A stretch of DNA of 13,044 nucleotides from JADFUZ01 sp034430415 (GCA_034430415.1 DAOUEN010000019.1:1-13044), one strand, 5' to 3'; shown: positions 1 to 8,418, counted from the first letter of the stretch. A program made the numbers and translations. Notes: generated by a model from the sequence alone, not told the origin.

Positions 1-147
1 GCGAAGTCACAGAATGTAGTCCCTCTCTTCCTTGTTCCTCTTTTCTTGTACTTTGGCTACGTAGCTGGCCAACGCGGGTTCAAGGTGTGGCTCGCTGGCA
101 CCTTAGCCATCACCATTGCCCTGGGCATTCTGTATGCTCTGCTGTGA
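1..147 (+). CDS. C-terminal end of a membrane protein (partial)
   Basis: The window opens inside an open frame that runs from base 1 to a TGA at 145-147 and gives 48 residues. Two hydrophobic stretches are visible, one around residues 6-22 (PLFLVPLFLYFGYVAG) and one around residues 30-48, separated by a short polar turn with Arg and Lys. This is the layout of a helical hairpin at the end of an integral membrane protein. The frame has no internal start that would suit a complete gene, so the N-terminus lies outside the window. I do not recognise the family from this tail. Confidence is good that it is coding because of the hydrophobic pattern and clean stop, but the function is unknown. Confidence 0.6.
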   Translation, partial: AKSQNVVPLFLVPLFLYFGYVAGQRGFKVWLAGTLAITIALGILYALL

Positions 148-245
148 GCCCGTGCAATCCGTTGTGGTGCACCCGTGATCCCGGGTAGCCAGGCCAGTAG
201 GCTCAAGCAGAGCTAGGGGCAGAGGCAAAATTGCCGGGACAAGGC

Positions 246-309
246 GGGTGATCGTCGGTCACAGCATCCAGGTTAGTCGCTGAGCCCGAGCGCCAGCTCA
301 AAGCTTCTG
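246..309 (+). repeat. Dispersed 64-base repeat, copy 1
   Basis: Bases 246-309 match 10498-10561 in the same orientation with about 8 differences in 64. The most conserved part is 281-300, identical in both copies, which carries an imperfect inverted repeat TGAGC...GCTCA with an inner GAGC/GCTC pair. Differences cluster between the shared CACAGCATCCAG block and this core. In this copy a heptad tract follows 16 bases later; in the other copy a single CCACCCCGACT precedes it. Probably a mobile or recombinogenic repeat or a protein-binding site; function unknown. Confidence 0.75.
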
Positions 310-325
310 TTCACTCAGGCCACCC

Positions 326-360
326 CGACTCCCAACTATCGACTCCCGACTCTCGACTCA
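326..360. repeat. CGACTNN heptad tract A, five units
   Basis: Five consecutive seven-base units: CGACTCC, CAACTAT, CGACTCC, CGACTCT, CGACTCA. The tract is entered through CCACCCCGACT and is followed by a TCTCCCATCAC tail that is shared with the tracts at 2170 and 4137. The first five bases are nearly fixed and the last two vary, which resembles the short tandem heptads known from some cyanobacterial genomes. It contains no spacer/repeat alternation and is not a CRISPR. Confidence 0.8.
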
Positions 361-611
361 TCTCCCATCACGCATCTCGCATCACCGCATAGCGCCACCC
401 CACATGGCGGGATGTTTCTATCGGGCTCAGGAAACCTGCCTCTACTCTAGGGCTCCGGGTTCTACGGTGACAAGAGGCGACGAGCAGGCCTGACACGTGA
501 ACAAAGCGTCAGATTGTGTGATCCGCGGGCTTCGTGACCCACAGCCAAAAGTTGCCGCAGATCCTGCTTGCCTTAGCAGGCTTGAATGGTTGTCACGGAA
601 ATACGATCCCT

Positions 612-641
612 GCGACAAGGTGGCAAGCAACCGAGTACAAT
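612..641 (+). promoter_or_regulatory. Possible sigma-70 promoter for the 666 gene
   Basis: GCGACA at 612-617 and TACAAT at 636-641 are separated by 18 bases. The -10 matches the consensus in five of six positions, the -35 in four. The start codon lies only about 17 bases after the likely initiation point, so the leader would be very short but includes the AGGAG at 655-659. Confidence 0.35.
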
Positions 642-665
642 GAGGCAATGCAATAGGAGAGGCAA

Positions 666-1487
666 GTGGATGCAAAGCGGATCGAACAGCTACACAAGAC
701 GCCTAGGCAACAAGGAATAGAGTTGCAGGAAAGACTCGTAGCTACCCTCACGTGTGCTGGCCATGGCTTGAAGGCCTTCAAGGAGTGTAGGCTAGAAGGA
801 AGACCAAACAAGCCAGAGACACATGACTTCAATGCCAGATTCAAGTACGGCAAGAAACTGCTTGCTATCGAAATCACCAGCCTTCATGGTGCCAAGACTA
901 ATGCAGACATATTCAATCCAACGAAAATTCCGTTTTGGCAAGGATTGACAAATGATCTCGAAGGGAGGCTAAGGGGCAAAGTGCTAGGCACGTTTGCAGT
1001 GAGTCCCGGAGAGGGAGGATTCCCCAACATTCCTGGCACTAAGCGCAGTCAATGGCTGCAAACAGCGCAACAGAGTATCGTAGTACTAGCATCCGGTCTC
1101 GGACTAGGCGAGAGCAAGCCACTGGGCTCACCACCAGAGATAGCTAATATGGAGCTTGAAAAACTTGGTGACACAGGTTCAGAGGTGCGTTTCCCAAGCT
1201 CGCCTATTGTTCTTGGGAACGTGAGTGTCTTGTCAAATGAAGCGATCGAAGAATTCTGCAGCACTACACTCATGGAGAAGAATAATGGCTCTCTGAAAAA
1301 GGCAAAACAGAACAGGAAAACGACCATTCTCGCTGTTGTGCTAGAGCGCCCAGTCAGTTTGGAGGAGTTGCACAAAAGACTCCGGTCCATGTGGCTGAAT
1401 CGAGAGATACCAAATATTGACCATATGTACTTGGTGAGCCCACAAGGGTCGAATAAGATGGTCCCGCTTCTAGCAATGGTATTCTAA
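666..1487 (+). CDS. Orphan protein, possibly PD-(D/E)XK-nuclease-like fold
   Basis: This 273-residue soluble protein starts at GTG 666, chosen because AGGAG (655-659) lies six bases upstream. I do not recognise a named family. Near residues 15-71 the order helix with Glu19/Glu22, then HDF (Asp54), then a strand ending in AIEITS (Glu69, Thr71) resembles the core of degenerate PD-(D/E)XK proteins, in which DF...hEhTS replaces the usual D...ExK. No catalytic Lys is seen at the expected place, so activity is doubtful. The C-terminal part has a Lys-rich stretch (KKAKQNRK, 211-218), a strand ILAVVLE (221-227) and a final NIDHMYLVS strand (250-258), a layout also seen in such orphan proteins. Base composition is visibly more A/T-rich than in the ATPase or replication genes, and the gene stands alone between repeat-laden spacers, which suggests acquisition by transfer. 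The fold call is a guess from pattern only. Confidence 0.75.
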   Translation: MDAKRIEQLHKTPRQQGIELQERLVATLTCAGHGLKAFKECRLEGRPNKPETHDFNARFKYGKKLLAIEITSLHGAKTNADIFNPTKIPFWQGLTNDLEGRLRGKVLGTFAVSPGEGGFPNIPGTKRSQWLQTAQQSIVVLASGLGLGESKPLGSPPEIANMELEKLGDTGSEVRFPSSPIVLGNVSVLSNEAIEEFCSTTLMEKNNGSLKKAKQNRKTTILAVVLERPVSLEELHKRLRSMWLNREIPNIDHMYLVSPQGSNKMVPLLAMVF

Positions 1488-1611
1488 GAATAATCCAGTC
1501 TTGTAACATGGTCCGCAAAAGGTAGGGCAGGCAACAATAAACCATTCAGTTCACCGACCGACTGCACAACCCATCGTCTTGTGTGACCCTTCCCAACCTG
1601 CCACCCAAACC

Positions 1612-1640
1612 CTGCCCGACCGACCGTCGGATAGTATAAT
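1612..1640 (+). promoter_or_regulatory. Possible promoter upstream of membrane-protein copy 1
   Basis: A perfect TATAAT lies at 1635-1640. The hexamer 17 bases upstream (1612-1617, CTGCCC) is a poor -35 with three matches. A small CCGAC/GTCGG inverted repeat just before the -10 could be an operator. The leader to the ATG at 1753 would be about 105 bases. The 265-base gap 1488-1752 holds nothing else that I can support. Confidence 0.25.
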
Positions 1641-1752
1641 TGACTCTGACTTCGGACGGTTGTCCTCCAAATCAGGGCACACTACGGAGTTCTCGATGGC
1701 ACCTGGCACGGACGACGGAGAACCCTTGACCAACGACCACTACGAGGTAGGA

Positions 1753-2148
1753 ATGGAGCCAACGTCACAGAGTGGCCGGCATCGCCTGGCGAAGCCAATG
1801 AGATGGGCGGCACGGGCAATCGCCCTGGCTGGAGCGATGTTCTTCCTGACCATGTTGATTGGCGGCGCTACCACTGATGGCTCCGAACCGATCACAGAAG
1901 AAGGTGCTGTGCTCGGCGTACCTGGAGTGATCGCACTGGCTGCTTGCGTCGTATCCTGGTGGCGGGAGCGACTTGCTGCCATACTCCTGCTAGGCACCGC
2001 TGTCGGCCTGGGCATCCACATAGGCGTTTGTGCCGGGCATAACCATCTACTCGCCTGGTCGATGCTGGGTCTTCCCTATCTGCTTGCCGGCCTGCTTCTC
2101 CTCGGCTCCTGGCGGCTCTCAAACCAGGCCCCGCCACAGCACCTTTGA
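1753..2148 (+). CDS. Small four-helix membrane protein, copy 1
   Basis: A 131-residue protein with four predicted membrane segments: about residues 22-37 (IALAGAMFFLTMLIG), 50-70 (GAVLGVPGVIALAACVVSWW), 74-97 and 101-120 (WSMLGLPYLLAGLLLLGSW). It begins with a basic N-terminal stretch (GRHRLAKPMRWAAR). The frame stays open back to 1579, but I start at ATG 1753 because GAGG (1744-1747) sits five bases upstream and because the second copy (3722) shares its sequence only from about this point. It is about 87% identical to the protein at 3722-4114. The MRWAAR start followed by short helices resembles uncharacterised small membrane proteins common in Chloroflexota and Firmicutes; no function is known to me. 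It is transcribed as part of a duplicated block that ends in a heptad tract. Confidence 0.75.
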   Translation: MEPTSQSGRHRLAKPMRWAARAIALAGAMFFLTMLIGGATTDGSEPITEEGAVLGVPGVIALAACVVSWWRERLAAILLLGTAVGLGIHIGVCAGHNHLLAWSMLGLPYLLAGLLLLGSWRLSNQAPPQHL

Positions 2149-2169
2149 CCCCTTGCCAGACAGCCACCC

Positions 2170-2204
2170 CGACTCTCGACTCTCGACTATCGACTGCCGA
2201 CTCA
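2170..2204. repeat. CGACTNN heptad tract B, five units
   Basis: Units CGACTCT, CGACTCT, CGACTAT, CGACTGC, CGACTCA lie 21 bases after the stop of membrane-protein copy 1. They are entered through CCACCCCGACT and followed by TCTCCCATCACCATC, as in tract A and tract C. GGTATTGACA, the start of a good promoter, begins at 2270. Confidence 0.85.
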
Positions 2205-2273
2205 TCTCCCATCACCATCTCTGCGCCAACCGTACCACCTCCGCCAACGGTAGTCATCACGCAATTCGGGGTA

Positions 2274-2302
2274 TTGACACAGCACCAGGCAGGGCATAGC
2301 AT
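2274..2302 (+). promoter_or_regulatory. Sigma-70 promoter for the HEAT-remnant/winged-helix pair
   Basis: TTGACA (2274-2279, six of six) and TAGCAT (2297-2302, four of six) are separated by exactly 17 bases. The -35 is embedded in GGTATTGACA, which also follows heptad tract D at the window's right end. The transcript would carry a leader of roughly 170 bases before the frame at 2478. Confidence 0.55.
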
Positions 2303-2477
2303 AGCGGGGTACGGTAGGCGTAGTCGAATCGCCTCGACGCTATCCGTCTATTTCCGTATCGCTGACTGGATAAGTCGGGCCTTGGGGACGGAAGAAGGGC
2401 ACCGGACCCACCGTCCCGTAGCAGTTGTGGGTGCTGTTTTCGCTCCGTGCCGCTGTACGTGCTAGCACAATGCGAAA

Positions 2478-2714
2478 GTGTATATCCCCGGCAGACAAGA
2501 GCACGGAGACGTTGAAGGGTTAATGGAGGCATCGAAGCACAAAGGCTATCTTATTGAGTCTGAAGCAGCAAAGGCTCTTGGAGAGGTGCGAGACGCCAGG
2601 ACACTGGAATCGCTCATTCAGGCTCTGAAGGACGAAGATGACGCTATTGGAGAAGCTGCCAACAAGGCTTCAAAACAAGGTCAGCACAGTTCTTTGACGG
2701 AGGTGATGCCGTGA
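2478..2714 (+). CDS. Short, apparently decayed HEAT-repeat protein
   Basis: A 78-residue frame related to the N-terminal part of the HEAT protein at 3176. It has DVEGLMEA, an EAAKALGEVRDARTLESLIQALKDEDD repeat (about residues 28-54) and the start of a next helix, then loses the pattern in SKQGQHSSLTEVMP. One HEAT unit is clear, so it is far shorter than a functional HEAT solenoid. GTG 2478 is chosen because the bases around it (TGCGAAAGTG) match those at the start of the intact paralogue (TGCGAAAATG). The AAGGAGGTG ribosome site present in the paralogue is missing here. ATG 2523 is an alternative start. Its TGA overlaps the next start (GTGA at 2711-2714), so it may survive as a translated leader coupled to that gene. 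I read it as a truncated duplicate; HEAT repeats normally mediate protein binding. Confidence 0.5.
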   Translation: MYIPGRQEHGDVEGLMEASKHKGYLIESEAAKALGEVRDARTLESLIQALKDEDDAIGEAANKASKQGQHSSLTEVMP

Positions 2715-3043
2715 ACACAATTAGACTGCACAAGAATGCTAGAGGAGAAGCGTTTAAGCAATTCTTCGAATACATCAGAAAGAGCTATCCTGATGAAGAA
2801 TTCCAACGCAAAGACATGCCCAAAGTATCAAAGGCCTTTTTGAAGGAAATAGAACGCCAAACAGAGGGGACTCGCTGGATAGGTAGCAGCCCTGACATAT
2901 TTGCGGCCGAAAATCTCTTGGTGGAAATGTGTCACCACGGACTATTGAACAAAAGAGAAGTAAAGAGAAATGTGTATGGCGATATGGATATCTTCTTTTC
3001 CTTGACAGCCAAGGGGAAGCGGACGGAGGCAGTCTTTGGCTAA
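2711..3043 (+). CDS. Small unknown protein with winged-helix-like C-terminus
   Basis: A 110-residue basic, soluble protein. The GTG start at 2711 is supported by a near-perfect ribosome site, GGAGGTGA at 2699-2706, four bases upstream, and overlaps the previous stop by four bases, so translation is probably coupled. I recognise no family. The second half (about 68-108: AAENLLVEMCHHGLLNKREVK, then a strand turn and IFFSLTAKGKR) has the rhythm of a winged helix, where a helix ending in GLL is followed by a beta-hairpin and LT-x-KGK. A DNA-binding regulator is one possibility, but the recognition helix is not clear. A/T-richer than the flanking membrane genes. Lies between two HEAT paralogues. 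Confidence 0.7.
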   Translation: MNTIRLHKNARGEAFKQFFEYIRKSYPDEEFQRKDMPKVSKAFLKEIERQTEGTRWIGSSPDIFAAENLLVEMCHHGLLNKREVKRNVYGDMDIFFSLTAKGKRTEAVFG

Positions 3044-3175
3044 CTGTGAGAGCGAGAATTGTCCTGGTTTCAATGGACTCTAGCGTCTTCCCACGGAAGG
3101 TCTACCAGAAGCACAGAGGCGCTCCGCCAACTCAGAGTTCCTATATACCCATTGGTGGTATAAGGAGGTGCGAAA

Positions 3176-3676
3176 ATGGGATTTTTTGGGCCAAACGTAG
3201 AAAAGATGAAAGCTAAGAGGGATGTTGAGGGGCTGATAAAGGCATTTGAGCATAAGGATTGGAGAGTCCGATGGGATGCAGCAGAGGCTCTTGGAGAGGT
3301 AGGAGATGCCCGAGCAGTAGAAACACTCATTCAAGCTATTAAGGTCGCTTGTCCTGTTGGGAATAAGTTCCTGGATGACAATCGCGTTCAAGTTCTGGAA
3401 CCCATAGGGGGGTTAGGGTTAGGTCAGGGAGTCGTAGTTTTTGGACGGGTAGCGTTACCAGCTCTTTGTAGGATAGGAGAACCGGCAGTAGAACCCCTCA
3501 TTCAGGCTCTGAAGGATGAAGATAAGCGTGTTCGACTGGGAGCAGCGAGGGTTCTCGGAGACATAGGTGATGGCAGGGCAATAGAACCCCTTACCAAATC
3601 TCTTAAGGATAGAAATAAGGATGTCAGGGAAGCTGCGAAAGAGGCTCTGGAGCACCTCGAGGCGCAGAAAAGCTGA
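3176..3676 (+). CDS. HEAT-repeat (PBS-lyase-like) protein
   Basis: A 166-residue protein built from short HEAT/PBS-lyase-type repeats. Units can be seen at about 29-56 (VRWDAAEALGEVGDARAVETLIQAIK), 92-113 (VALPALCRIGEPAVEPLIQALK), 118-144 (RVRLGAARVLGDIGDGRAIEPLTKSLK) and 149-162 (DVREAAKEALEHL). Between the first two is a Gly-rich, less regular segment (57-91) that breaks the solenoid. Start ATG 3176 is firm: AAGGAGGTG at 3162-3170 lies five bases upstream. Proteins of this type act as protein-binding scaffolds or as lyases for bilin attachment; nothing here suggests bilins, so a scaffold role is more likely. It is followed after 45 bases by membrane-protein copy 2, possibly as one transcript. 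It is the intact relative of the short frame at 2478. Confidence 0.85.
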   Translation: MGFFGPNVEKMKAKRDVEGLIKAFEHKDWRVRWDAAEALGEVGDARAVETLIQAIKVACPVGNKFLDDNRVQVLEPIGGLGLGQGVVVFGRVALPALCRIGEPAVEPLIQALKDEDKRVRLGAARVLGDIGDGRAIEPLTKSLKDRNKDVREAAKEALEHLEAQKS

Positions 3677-3721
3677 AAAGGGACTGGTATAGCCTGCTGC
3701 ACTCCGTTGACAGGCATAGAA

Positions 3722-4114
3722 ATGGAGCCAACGCCACAGGGCCGCCACCGCCTGGCGAAGCCAATGAGATGGGCGGCACGGGCCGTCGCATTGGCTGGAG
3801 CGATGCTCTTCCTGACCATGCTGATTGGCCCGGATACCACCAACGGCTCCGAACCAATCACAACAGAAGGTGTCGTGCTCGGCGTACCTGGAGTGATCGC
3901 ACTGGCCGCTTGCGTCGTATCCTGGTGGCGAGAGCGACTTGCTGGAATACTCCTGCTAGGCCCCGCTGTCGGGCTGGGCATCCACATAGGCCTCTGCGCC
4001 GGGCATGGTCACCTCCTCGCCTGGTCGATGCTGGGTCTCCCCTACCTGCTTGCCGGCCTGCTTCTCCTCGGTTCCTGGCGCTTTTCAACCCAGCACCCAC
4101 CGCAGCACCCCTAA
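3722..4114 (+). CDS. Small four-helix membrane protein, copy 2
   Basis: A 130-residue paralogue of the protein at 1753-2148, with about 114 of 131 aligned positions identical and one residue shorter near the N-terminus. The same four hydrophobic segments are present. Substitutions are concentrated in the loop after helix 1 (GGATTDGSEPITEEG versus PDTTNGSEPITTEG) and at the C-terminus, while helices 2 to 4 are almost unchanged, which suggests that the protein is still under selection. I use ATG 3722, the position matching copy 1; a TTG at 3707 in frame is the alternative. The ribosome site is weak (AGGCATAG), unlike the GAGG of copy 1, so it may depend on translation of the upstream HEAT gene. 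Function unknown. Confidence 0.7.
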   Translation: MEPTPQGRHRLAKPMRWAARAVALAGAMLFLTMLIGPDTTNGSEPITTEGVVLGVPGVIALAACVVSWWRERLAGILLLGPAVGLGIHIGLCAGHGHLLAWSMLGLPYLLAGLLLLGSWRFSTQHPPQHP

Positions 4115-4136
4115 CCCCTTTGCCAGGTAGTCAGCC

Positions 4137-4164
4137 CGACTCTCGACTATCGACTCCCGACTCA
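4137..4164. repeat. CGACTNN heptad tract C, four units
   Basis: Units CGACTCT, CGACTAT, CGACTCC, CGACTCA followed by TCTCCTATCACCATCTCTGCC. Equivalent to tract B at the same position after the membrane gene. It lies between two convergent genes (copy 2 and the ATPase), so no promoter role is likely here. Confidence 0.85.
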
Positions 4165-4267
4165 TCTCCTATCACCATCTCTGCCGCAACTACACCACCT
4201 CCCCTAACAATAGTGATGACGCCACTCACCGCACCTCACCGACAGCCGGGGCAACCATTGGATGGGT

Positions 4268-6799
<2,532 letters not shown>

Positions 6800-6876
6800 C
6801 TGCTGGAAAGAACAGTCCTTCTCTATCTGCTATGCCAGCGGGAATGGACCTTTGACGTGCTTTCCCCACAACCTAT

Positions 6877-6905
6877 AGTGTATTGCCTGGCCGTGTCCTT
6901 TTCAA
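6877..6905 (-). promoter_or_regulatory. Sigma-70 promoter for the ATPase
   Basis: On the minus strand TTGAAA (6905-6900, five of six) and TACACT (6882-6877, four of six) are separated by 17 bases. The leader to the GTG at 6799 would be about 70 bases. Confidence 0.45.
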
Positions 6906-7105
6906 ACACCCGGTTGTTCAGGAAGGCCACAGCGTGTTCCCCTGGGAGTTGACAGGTTGCGCCCCGATAGGCAAGACACGAAGTCCGCGGAAGGAGCGTT
7001 CCTGTGTCTTCAATACATACCGAGCAGCGGAGGCGTTCTCTGCCACCAACCAGCACAACCCCTGTCTGTCCCTGGAGAGTTGCACCGCCTGGACTCCGGG
7101 TGGCC

Positions 7106-7168
7106 GTCGGTCTGCTCCTCCTCGGTTCCTGGCGCTTTTCAACCCGGCACCCACCACGCCATCCCTGA
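7106..7168 (+). pseudogene. 3' remnant of a third membrane-protein copy
   Basis: Bases 7109-7168 translate as GLLLLGSWRFSTRHPPRHP and a stop, which is the C-terminus of the protein at 3722-4114 with two changes. The following bases (ACCCCTTTGCCA) also match the region after the stops of copies 1 and 2. Sequence before about 7106 has no similarity to the rest of the gene, and no heptad tract follows. It is a 5'-truncated leftover in the ATPase/permease spacer, evidence for a third insertion or duplication of the module. Confidence 0.7.
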
Positions 7169-7237
7169 CCCCTTTGCCAACGCCTCTGCTGGCTCCAGTG
7201 ACCGGCGCGACTCCATTCCCGAGACCGAGCCTGAGAC

Positions 7238-7267
7238 TTGAGTAACAGCGCCCGTTTCTGCTAAATA
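7238..7267 (+). promoter_or_regulatory. Possible promoter for the permease genes
   Basis: TTGAGT (7238-7243) and TAAATA (7262-7267) are 18 bases apart, about 57 bases before ATG 7324. Both hexamers match the consensus in four of six positions, so this is only a candidate. Confidence 0.3.
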
Positions 7268-7323
7268 ATGTCGGAACTTCGACAACCAGAACGTTACTCT
7301 TTCAACCGAGGATAGCTCTTCAT

Positions 7324-7809
7324 ATGCATTGGTCGTATGCCCTAACCGGACTGGCTCTTGTGCTCTCTCTCATTGCGAGCAGAGAGAAAACGCTGCAGGC
7401 GTTGAGAGTCTCTTACAGGAGATTGACGAACATATTGCCCGCTTTTCTGCTCATGCTTGTACTCGTTTCAATCGTCCTCTTCTTGGTTCCCGATGTAGTC
7501 ATTTCACAGTATCTCGGTGTGGATAACAAATTCGCCGGCGTTCTCTTTGCTTCTTTGCTCGGCTCCATAACGTTGATGCCGGGCTTCATCGCCTATCCCC
7601 TGGCTGGCATTCTACTCAAGAAGGGTGTTGCCTATATGGTCTTGTCTGCTTTCACTACTACCCTGATGATGGTAGGCGTTCTTACTTACCCCATTGAGAG
7701 CCGGTACTTCGGGGCAAGAGTAACCATAATGAGAAATGCCATCAGCTTCTTCATAGCTCTCATCATCGCAGCAGTGACCGGTATCCTTTTTGGGGAGGTT
7801 TTCTGGTGA
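7324..7809 (+). CDS. Split permease, N-terminal half (ArsP_1-like)
   Basis: A 161-residue integral membrane protein with about five hydrophobic segments (around 4-18, 36-58, 70-97, 101-122 and 134-158). The stretch GSITLMPGFIAYPLAGILLKKG (80-101), a helix with two prolines followed by a basic turn, is typical of the predicted permease family PF03773 (ArsP_1), where it occurs in each half of a two-fold symmetric transporter. Here the protein is only one half; the other half is the next gene. Start ATG 7324 has GAGGA at 7308-7312, 11 bases upstream, slightly long. The two genes overlap by four bases, so they are surely co-translated and their products probably pair in the membrane. Substrate unknown: relatives export organoarsenicals or other small molecules, but no metal-binding residues or arsenic genes are seen here. 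Confidence 0.8.
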   Translation: MHWSYALTGLALVLSLIASREKTLQALRVSYRRLTNILPAFLLMLVLVSIVLFLVPDVVISQYLGVDNKFAGVLFASLLGSITLMPGFIAYPLAGILLKKGVAYMVLSAFTTTLMMVGVLTYPIESRYFGARVTIMRNAISFFIALIIAAVTGILFGEVFW

Positions 7810-8330
7810 AGCGGAGCAGCCTAATCAGAACGGCAGTCATATCATCGTACGCCGTTTTCATTGCCCTTTCCTGGATATTCGGCTTCGACCCGGGGAGGGA
7901 GATCAGCCGCAATTTCGCCTTCTTCGCACTGGATATGCTCAAGATACTGCCCTGCGCGTTTGTGCTTATAGGCCTGTTTGAGGTATGGGTGAAGAAGGAG
8001 ACAGTCGAGAAGCATCTCGGTGAGGAATCTGGTATTAGGGGCTATGTGTGGGGGATATTGCTTGCCGGCACCACAGTCGGAGGCCTATATGTGGCATTTC
8101 CCGTTGCCTACTCCCTTTACACTAAAGGGGCCAAACTCAGTGTTATCTTCACCTACATAGGTGCTTCCGCCATTTGCCGAGTCCCCATGACCATATTTGA
8201 GGCATCTTTCCTGGGGATCAAGTTCACTGCGATCAGACTGTTGGTGTCCATACCGCTGGTGGTAATAACGTCAATACTGCTGGGGGACTACCTCAGAAAG
8301 AGGAATTACAGTATTGCCGAAGGGAAATAG
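7806..8330 (+). CDS. Split permease, C-terminal half (ArsP_1-like)
   Basis: A 174-residue membrane protein with about five helices (around 8-25, 40-61, 78-105, 110-131 and 139-160). Characteristic are the loop VWVKKETVEKHLGEESG (60-76), the glycine-rich GTTVGGLYVAFPVAYSLYTKG helix (88-108), and IGASAICRVPMTIFE (118-132), which resemble the second half of PF03773 permeases. GTG 7806 is chosen because GGGGAGG (7792-7798) lies seven bases upstream, and the GTGA overlap with the previous stop indicates translational coupling. The two proteins together reach about 335 residues, the usual length of a one-piece permease of this family, so the transporter is probably a heterodimer. Split versions of these permeases are known in anaerobes. 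Confidence 0.8.
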   Translation: MKRSSLIRTAVISSYAVFIALSWIFGFDPGREISRNFAFFALDMLKILPCAFVLIGLFEVWVKKETVEKHLGEESGIRGYVWGILLAGTTVGGLYVAFPVAYSLYTKGAKLSVIFTYIGASAICRVPMTIFEASFLGIKFTAIRLLVSIPLVVITSILLGDYLRKRNYSIAEGK

Positions 8331-8418
8331 GAGTACACTGTGTGAAGAGGCTAGTAGGCGGAAGGCAGGTGATACAATTGCTCGGGAAGGCCATGAAATA
8401 CGTGGAAGGGCATTTCTG

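Larger units (their letters stand above)
148..665. other. 518-base intergenic region with repeats
   Basis: No gene is supported here; the minus-strand frames across it look like shadows. It holds one copy of a dispersed 64-base repeat (246-309), a five-unit heptad tract (326-360), a small inverted repeat CGCCA/TGGCG (393-397 with 405-409), another CTGAC/GTCAG (490-494 with 508-512), another CCTGC/GCAGG (563-567 with 576-580), and a likely promoter just before the next gene. The hairpins have five-base stems without a T run, so I do not call them terminators. Confidence 0.5.
1747..2262 (+). repeat. Duplicated module, copy 1 (membrane gene plus heptad tail)
   Basis: Bases 1747-2262 are similar to 3716-4222 over their whole length: the membrane-protein gene, the stop region with CCTTGCCAG, the heptad tract, the tail TCTCCCATCACCATCTCTGC, ACCACCTCC and a final TAGTcATcACGC. 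Outside these limits the two copies differ. The unit therefore moved or was duplicated as a block of about 510 bases. No terminal inverted repeats or target duplications are visible. Confidence 0.75.
2149..2477. other. 329-base intergenic region between copy 1 and the HEAT-like remnant
   Basis: Holds heptad tract B, a good promoter (2274-2302) and, in the resulting leader, a perfect seven-base stem GGGACGG (2385-2391) with CCGTCCC (2411-2417), containing an inner GGG/CCC pair. There is no T run after the stem, so it is a possible leader structure rather than a terminator. The short frames across this stretch have no ribosome site and look spurious. Confidence 0.45.
3716..4222 (+). repeat. Duplicated module, copy 2 (membrane gene plus heptad tail)
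   Basis: Second copy of the block at 1747-2262, in the same orientation. Differences are scattered substitutions and small indels, and the heptad tract is one unit shorter. The two copies flank the HEAT/winged-helix genes as direct repeats about 1.97 kb apart, so recombination between them could delete or amplify the genes in between. Confidence 0.75.
6800..7323. other. 524-base divergent intergenic region
   Basis: Lies between the ATPase (minus) and the permease (plus). It contains a candidate promoter for each direction, a hairpin of AAGACAC (6973-6979) with GTGTCTT (7004-7010) enclosing an inner GGAA/TTCC pair (6989-6992 with 6999-7002), and the 3' remnant of a membrane-protein gene (7106-7168). 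The frames up to 120 codons that cross it have no recognisable protein pattern or ribosome site, and I do not call them genes. The hairpin lies upstream of the ATPase promoter and far before the permease, so its role is unclear. Confidence 0.5.

Noticed and set aside
326..360. CRISPR array
   Set aside because: The seven-base units are contiguous without spacers, and no cas gene is present.
1579..1752. 58-residue N-terminal extension of membrane-protein copy 1
   Set aside because: Polar, without ribosome site at its start, contains the promoter-like TATAAT, and is absent from copy 2.
3411..3423. Telomere-like GGTTAGGGTTAGG
   Set aside because: It lies inside the HEAT gene and encodes its Gly/Leu-rich loop. 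Two repeats are too few to mean anything.
6949..6977. TTGACA on the plus strand as a permease promoter
   Set aside because: No -10 hexamer with more than two or three matches exists at 16-18 bases downstream, and it is about 370 bases before the gene.
6883..7245. 120-codon plus-strand frame in the divergent spacer
   Set aside because: No ribosome site and no family pattern. Its latter part reads the membrane-gene remnant in the wrong frame.
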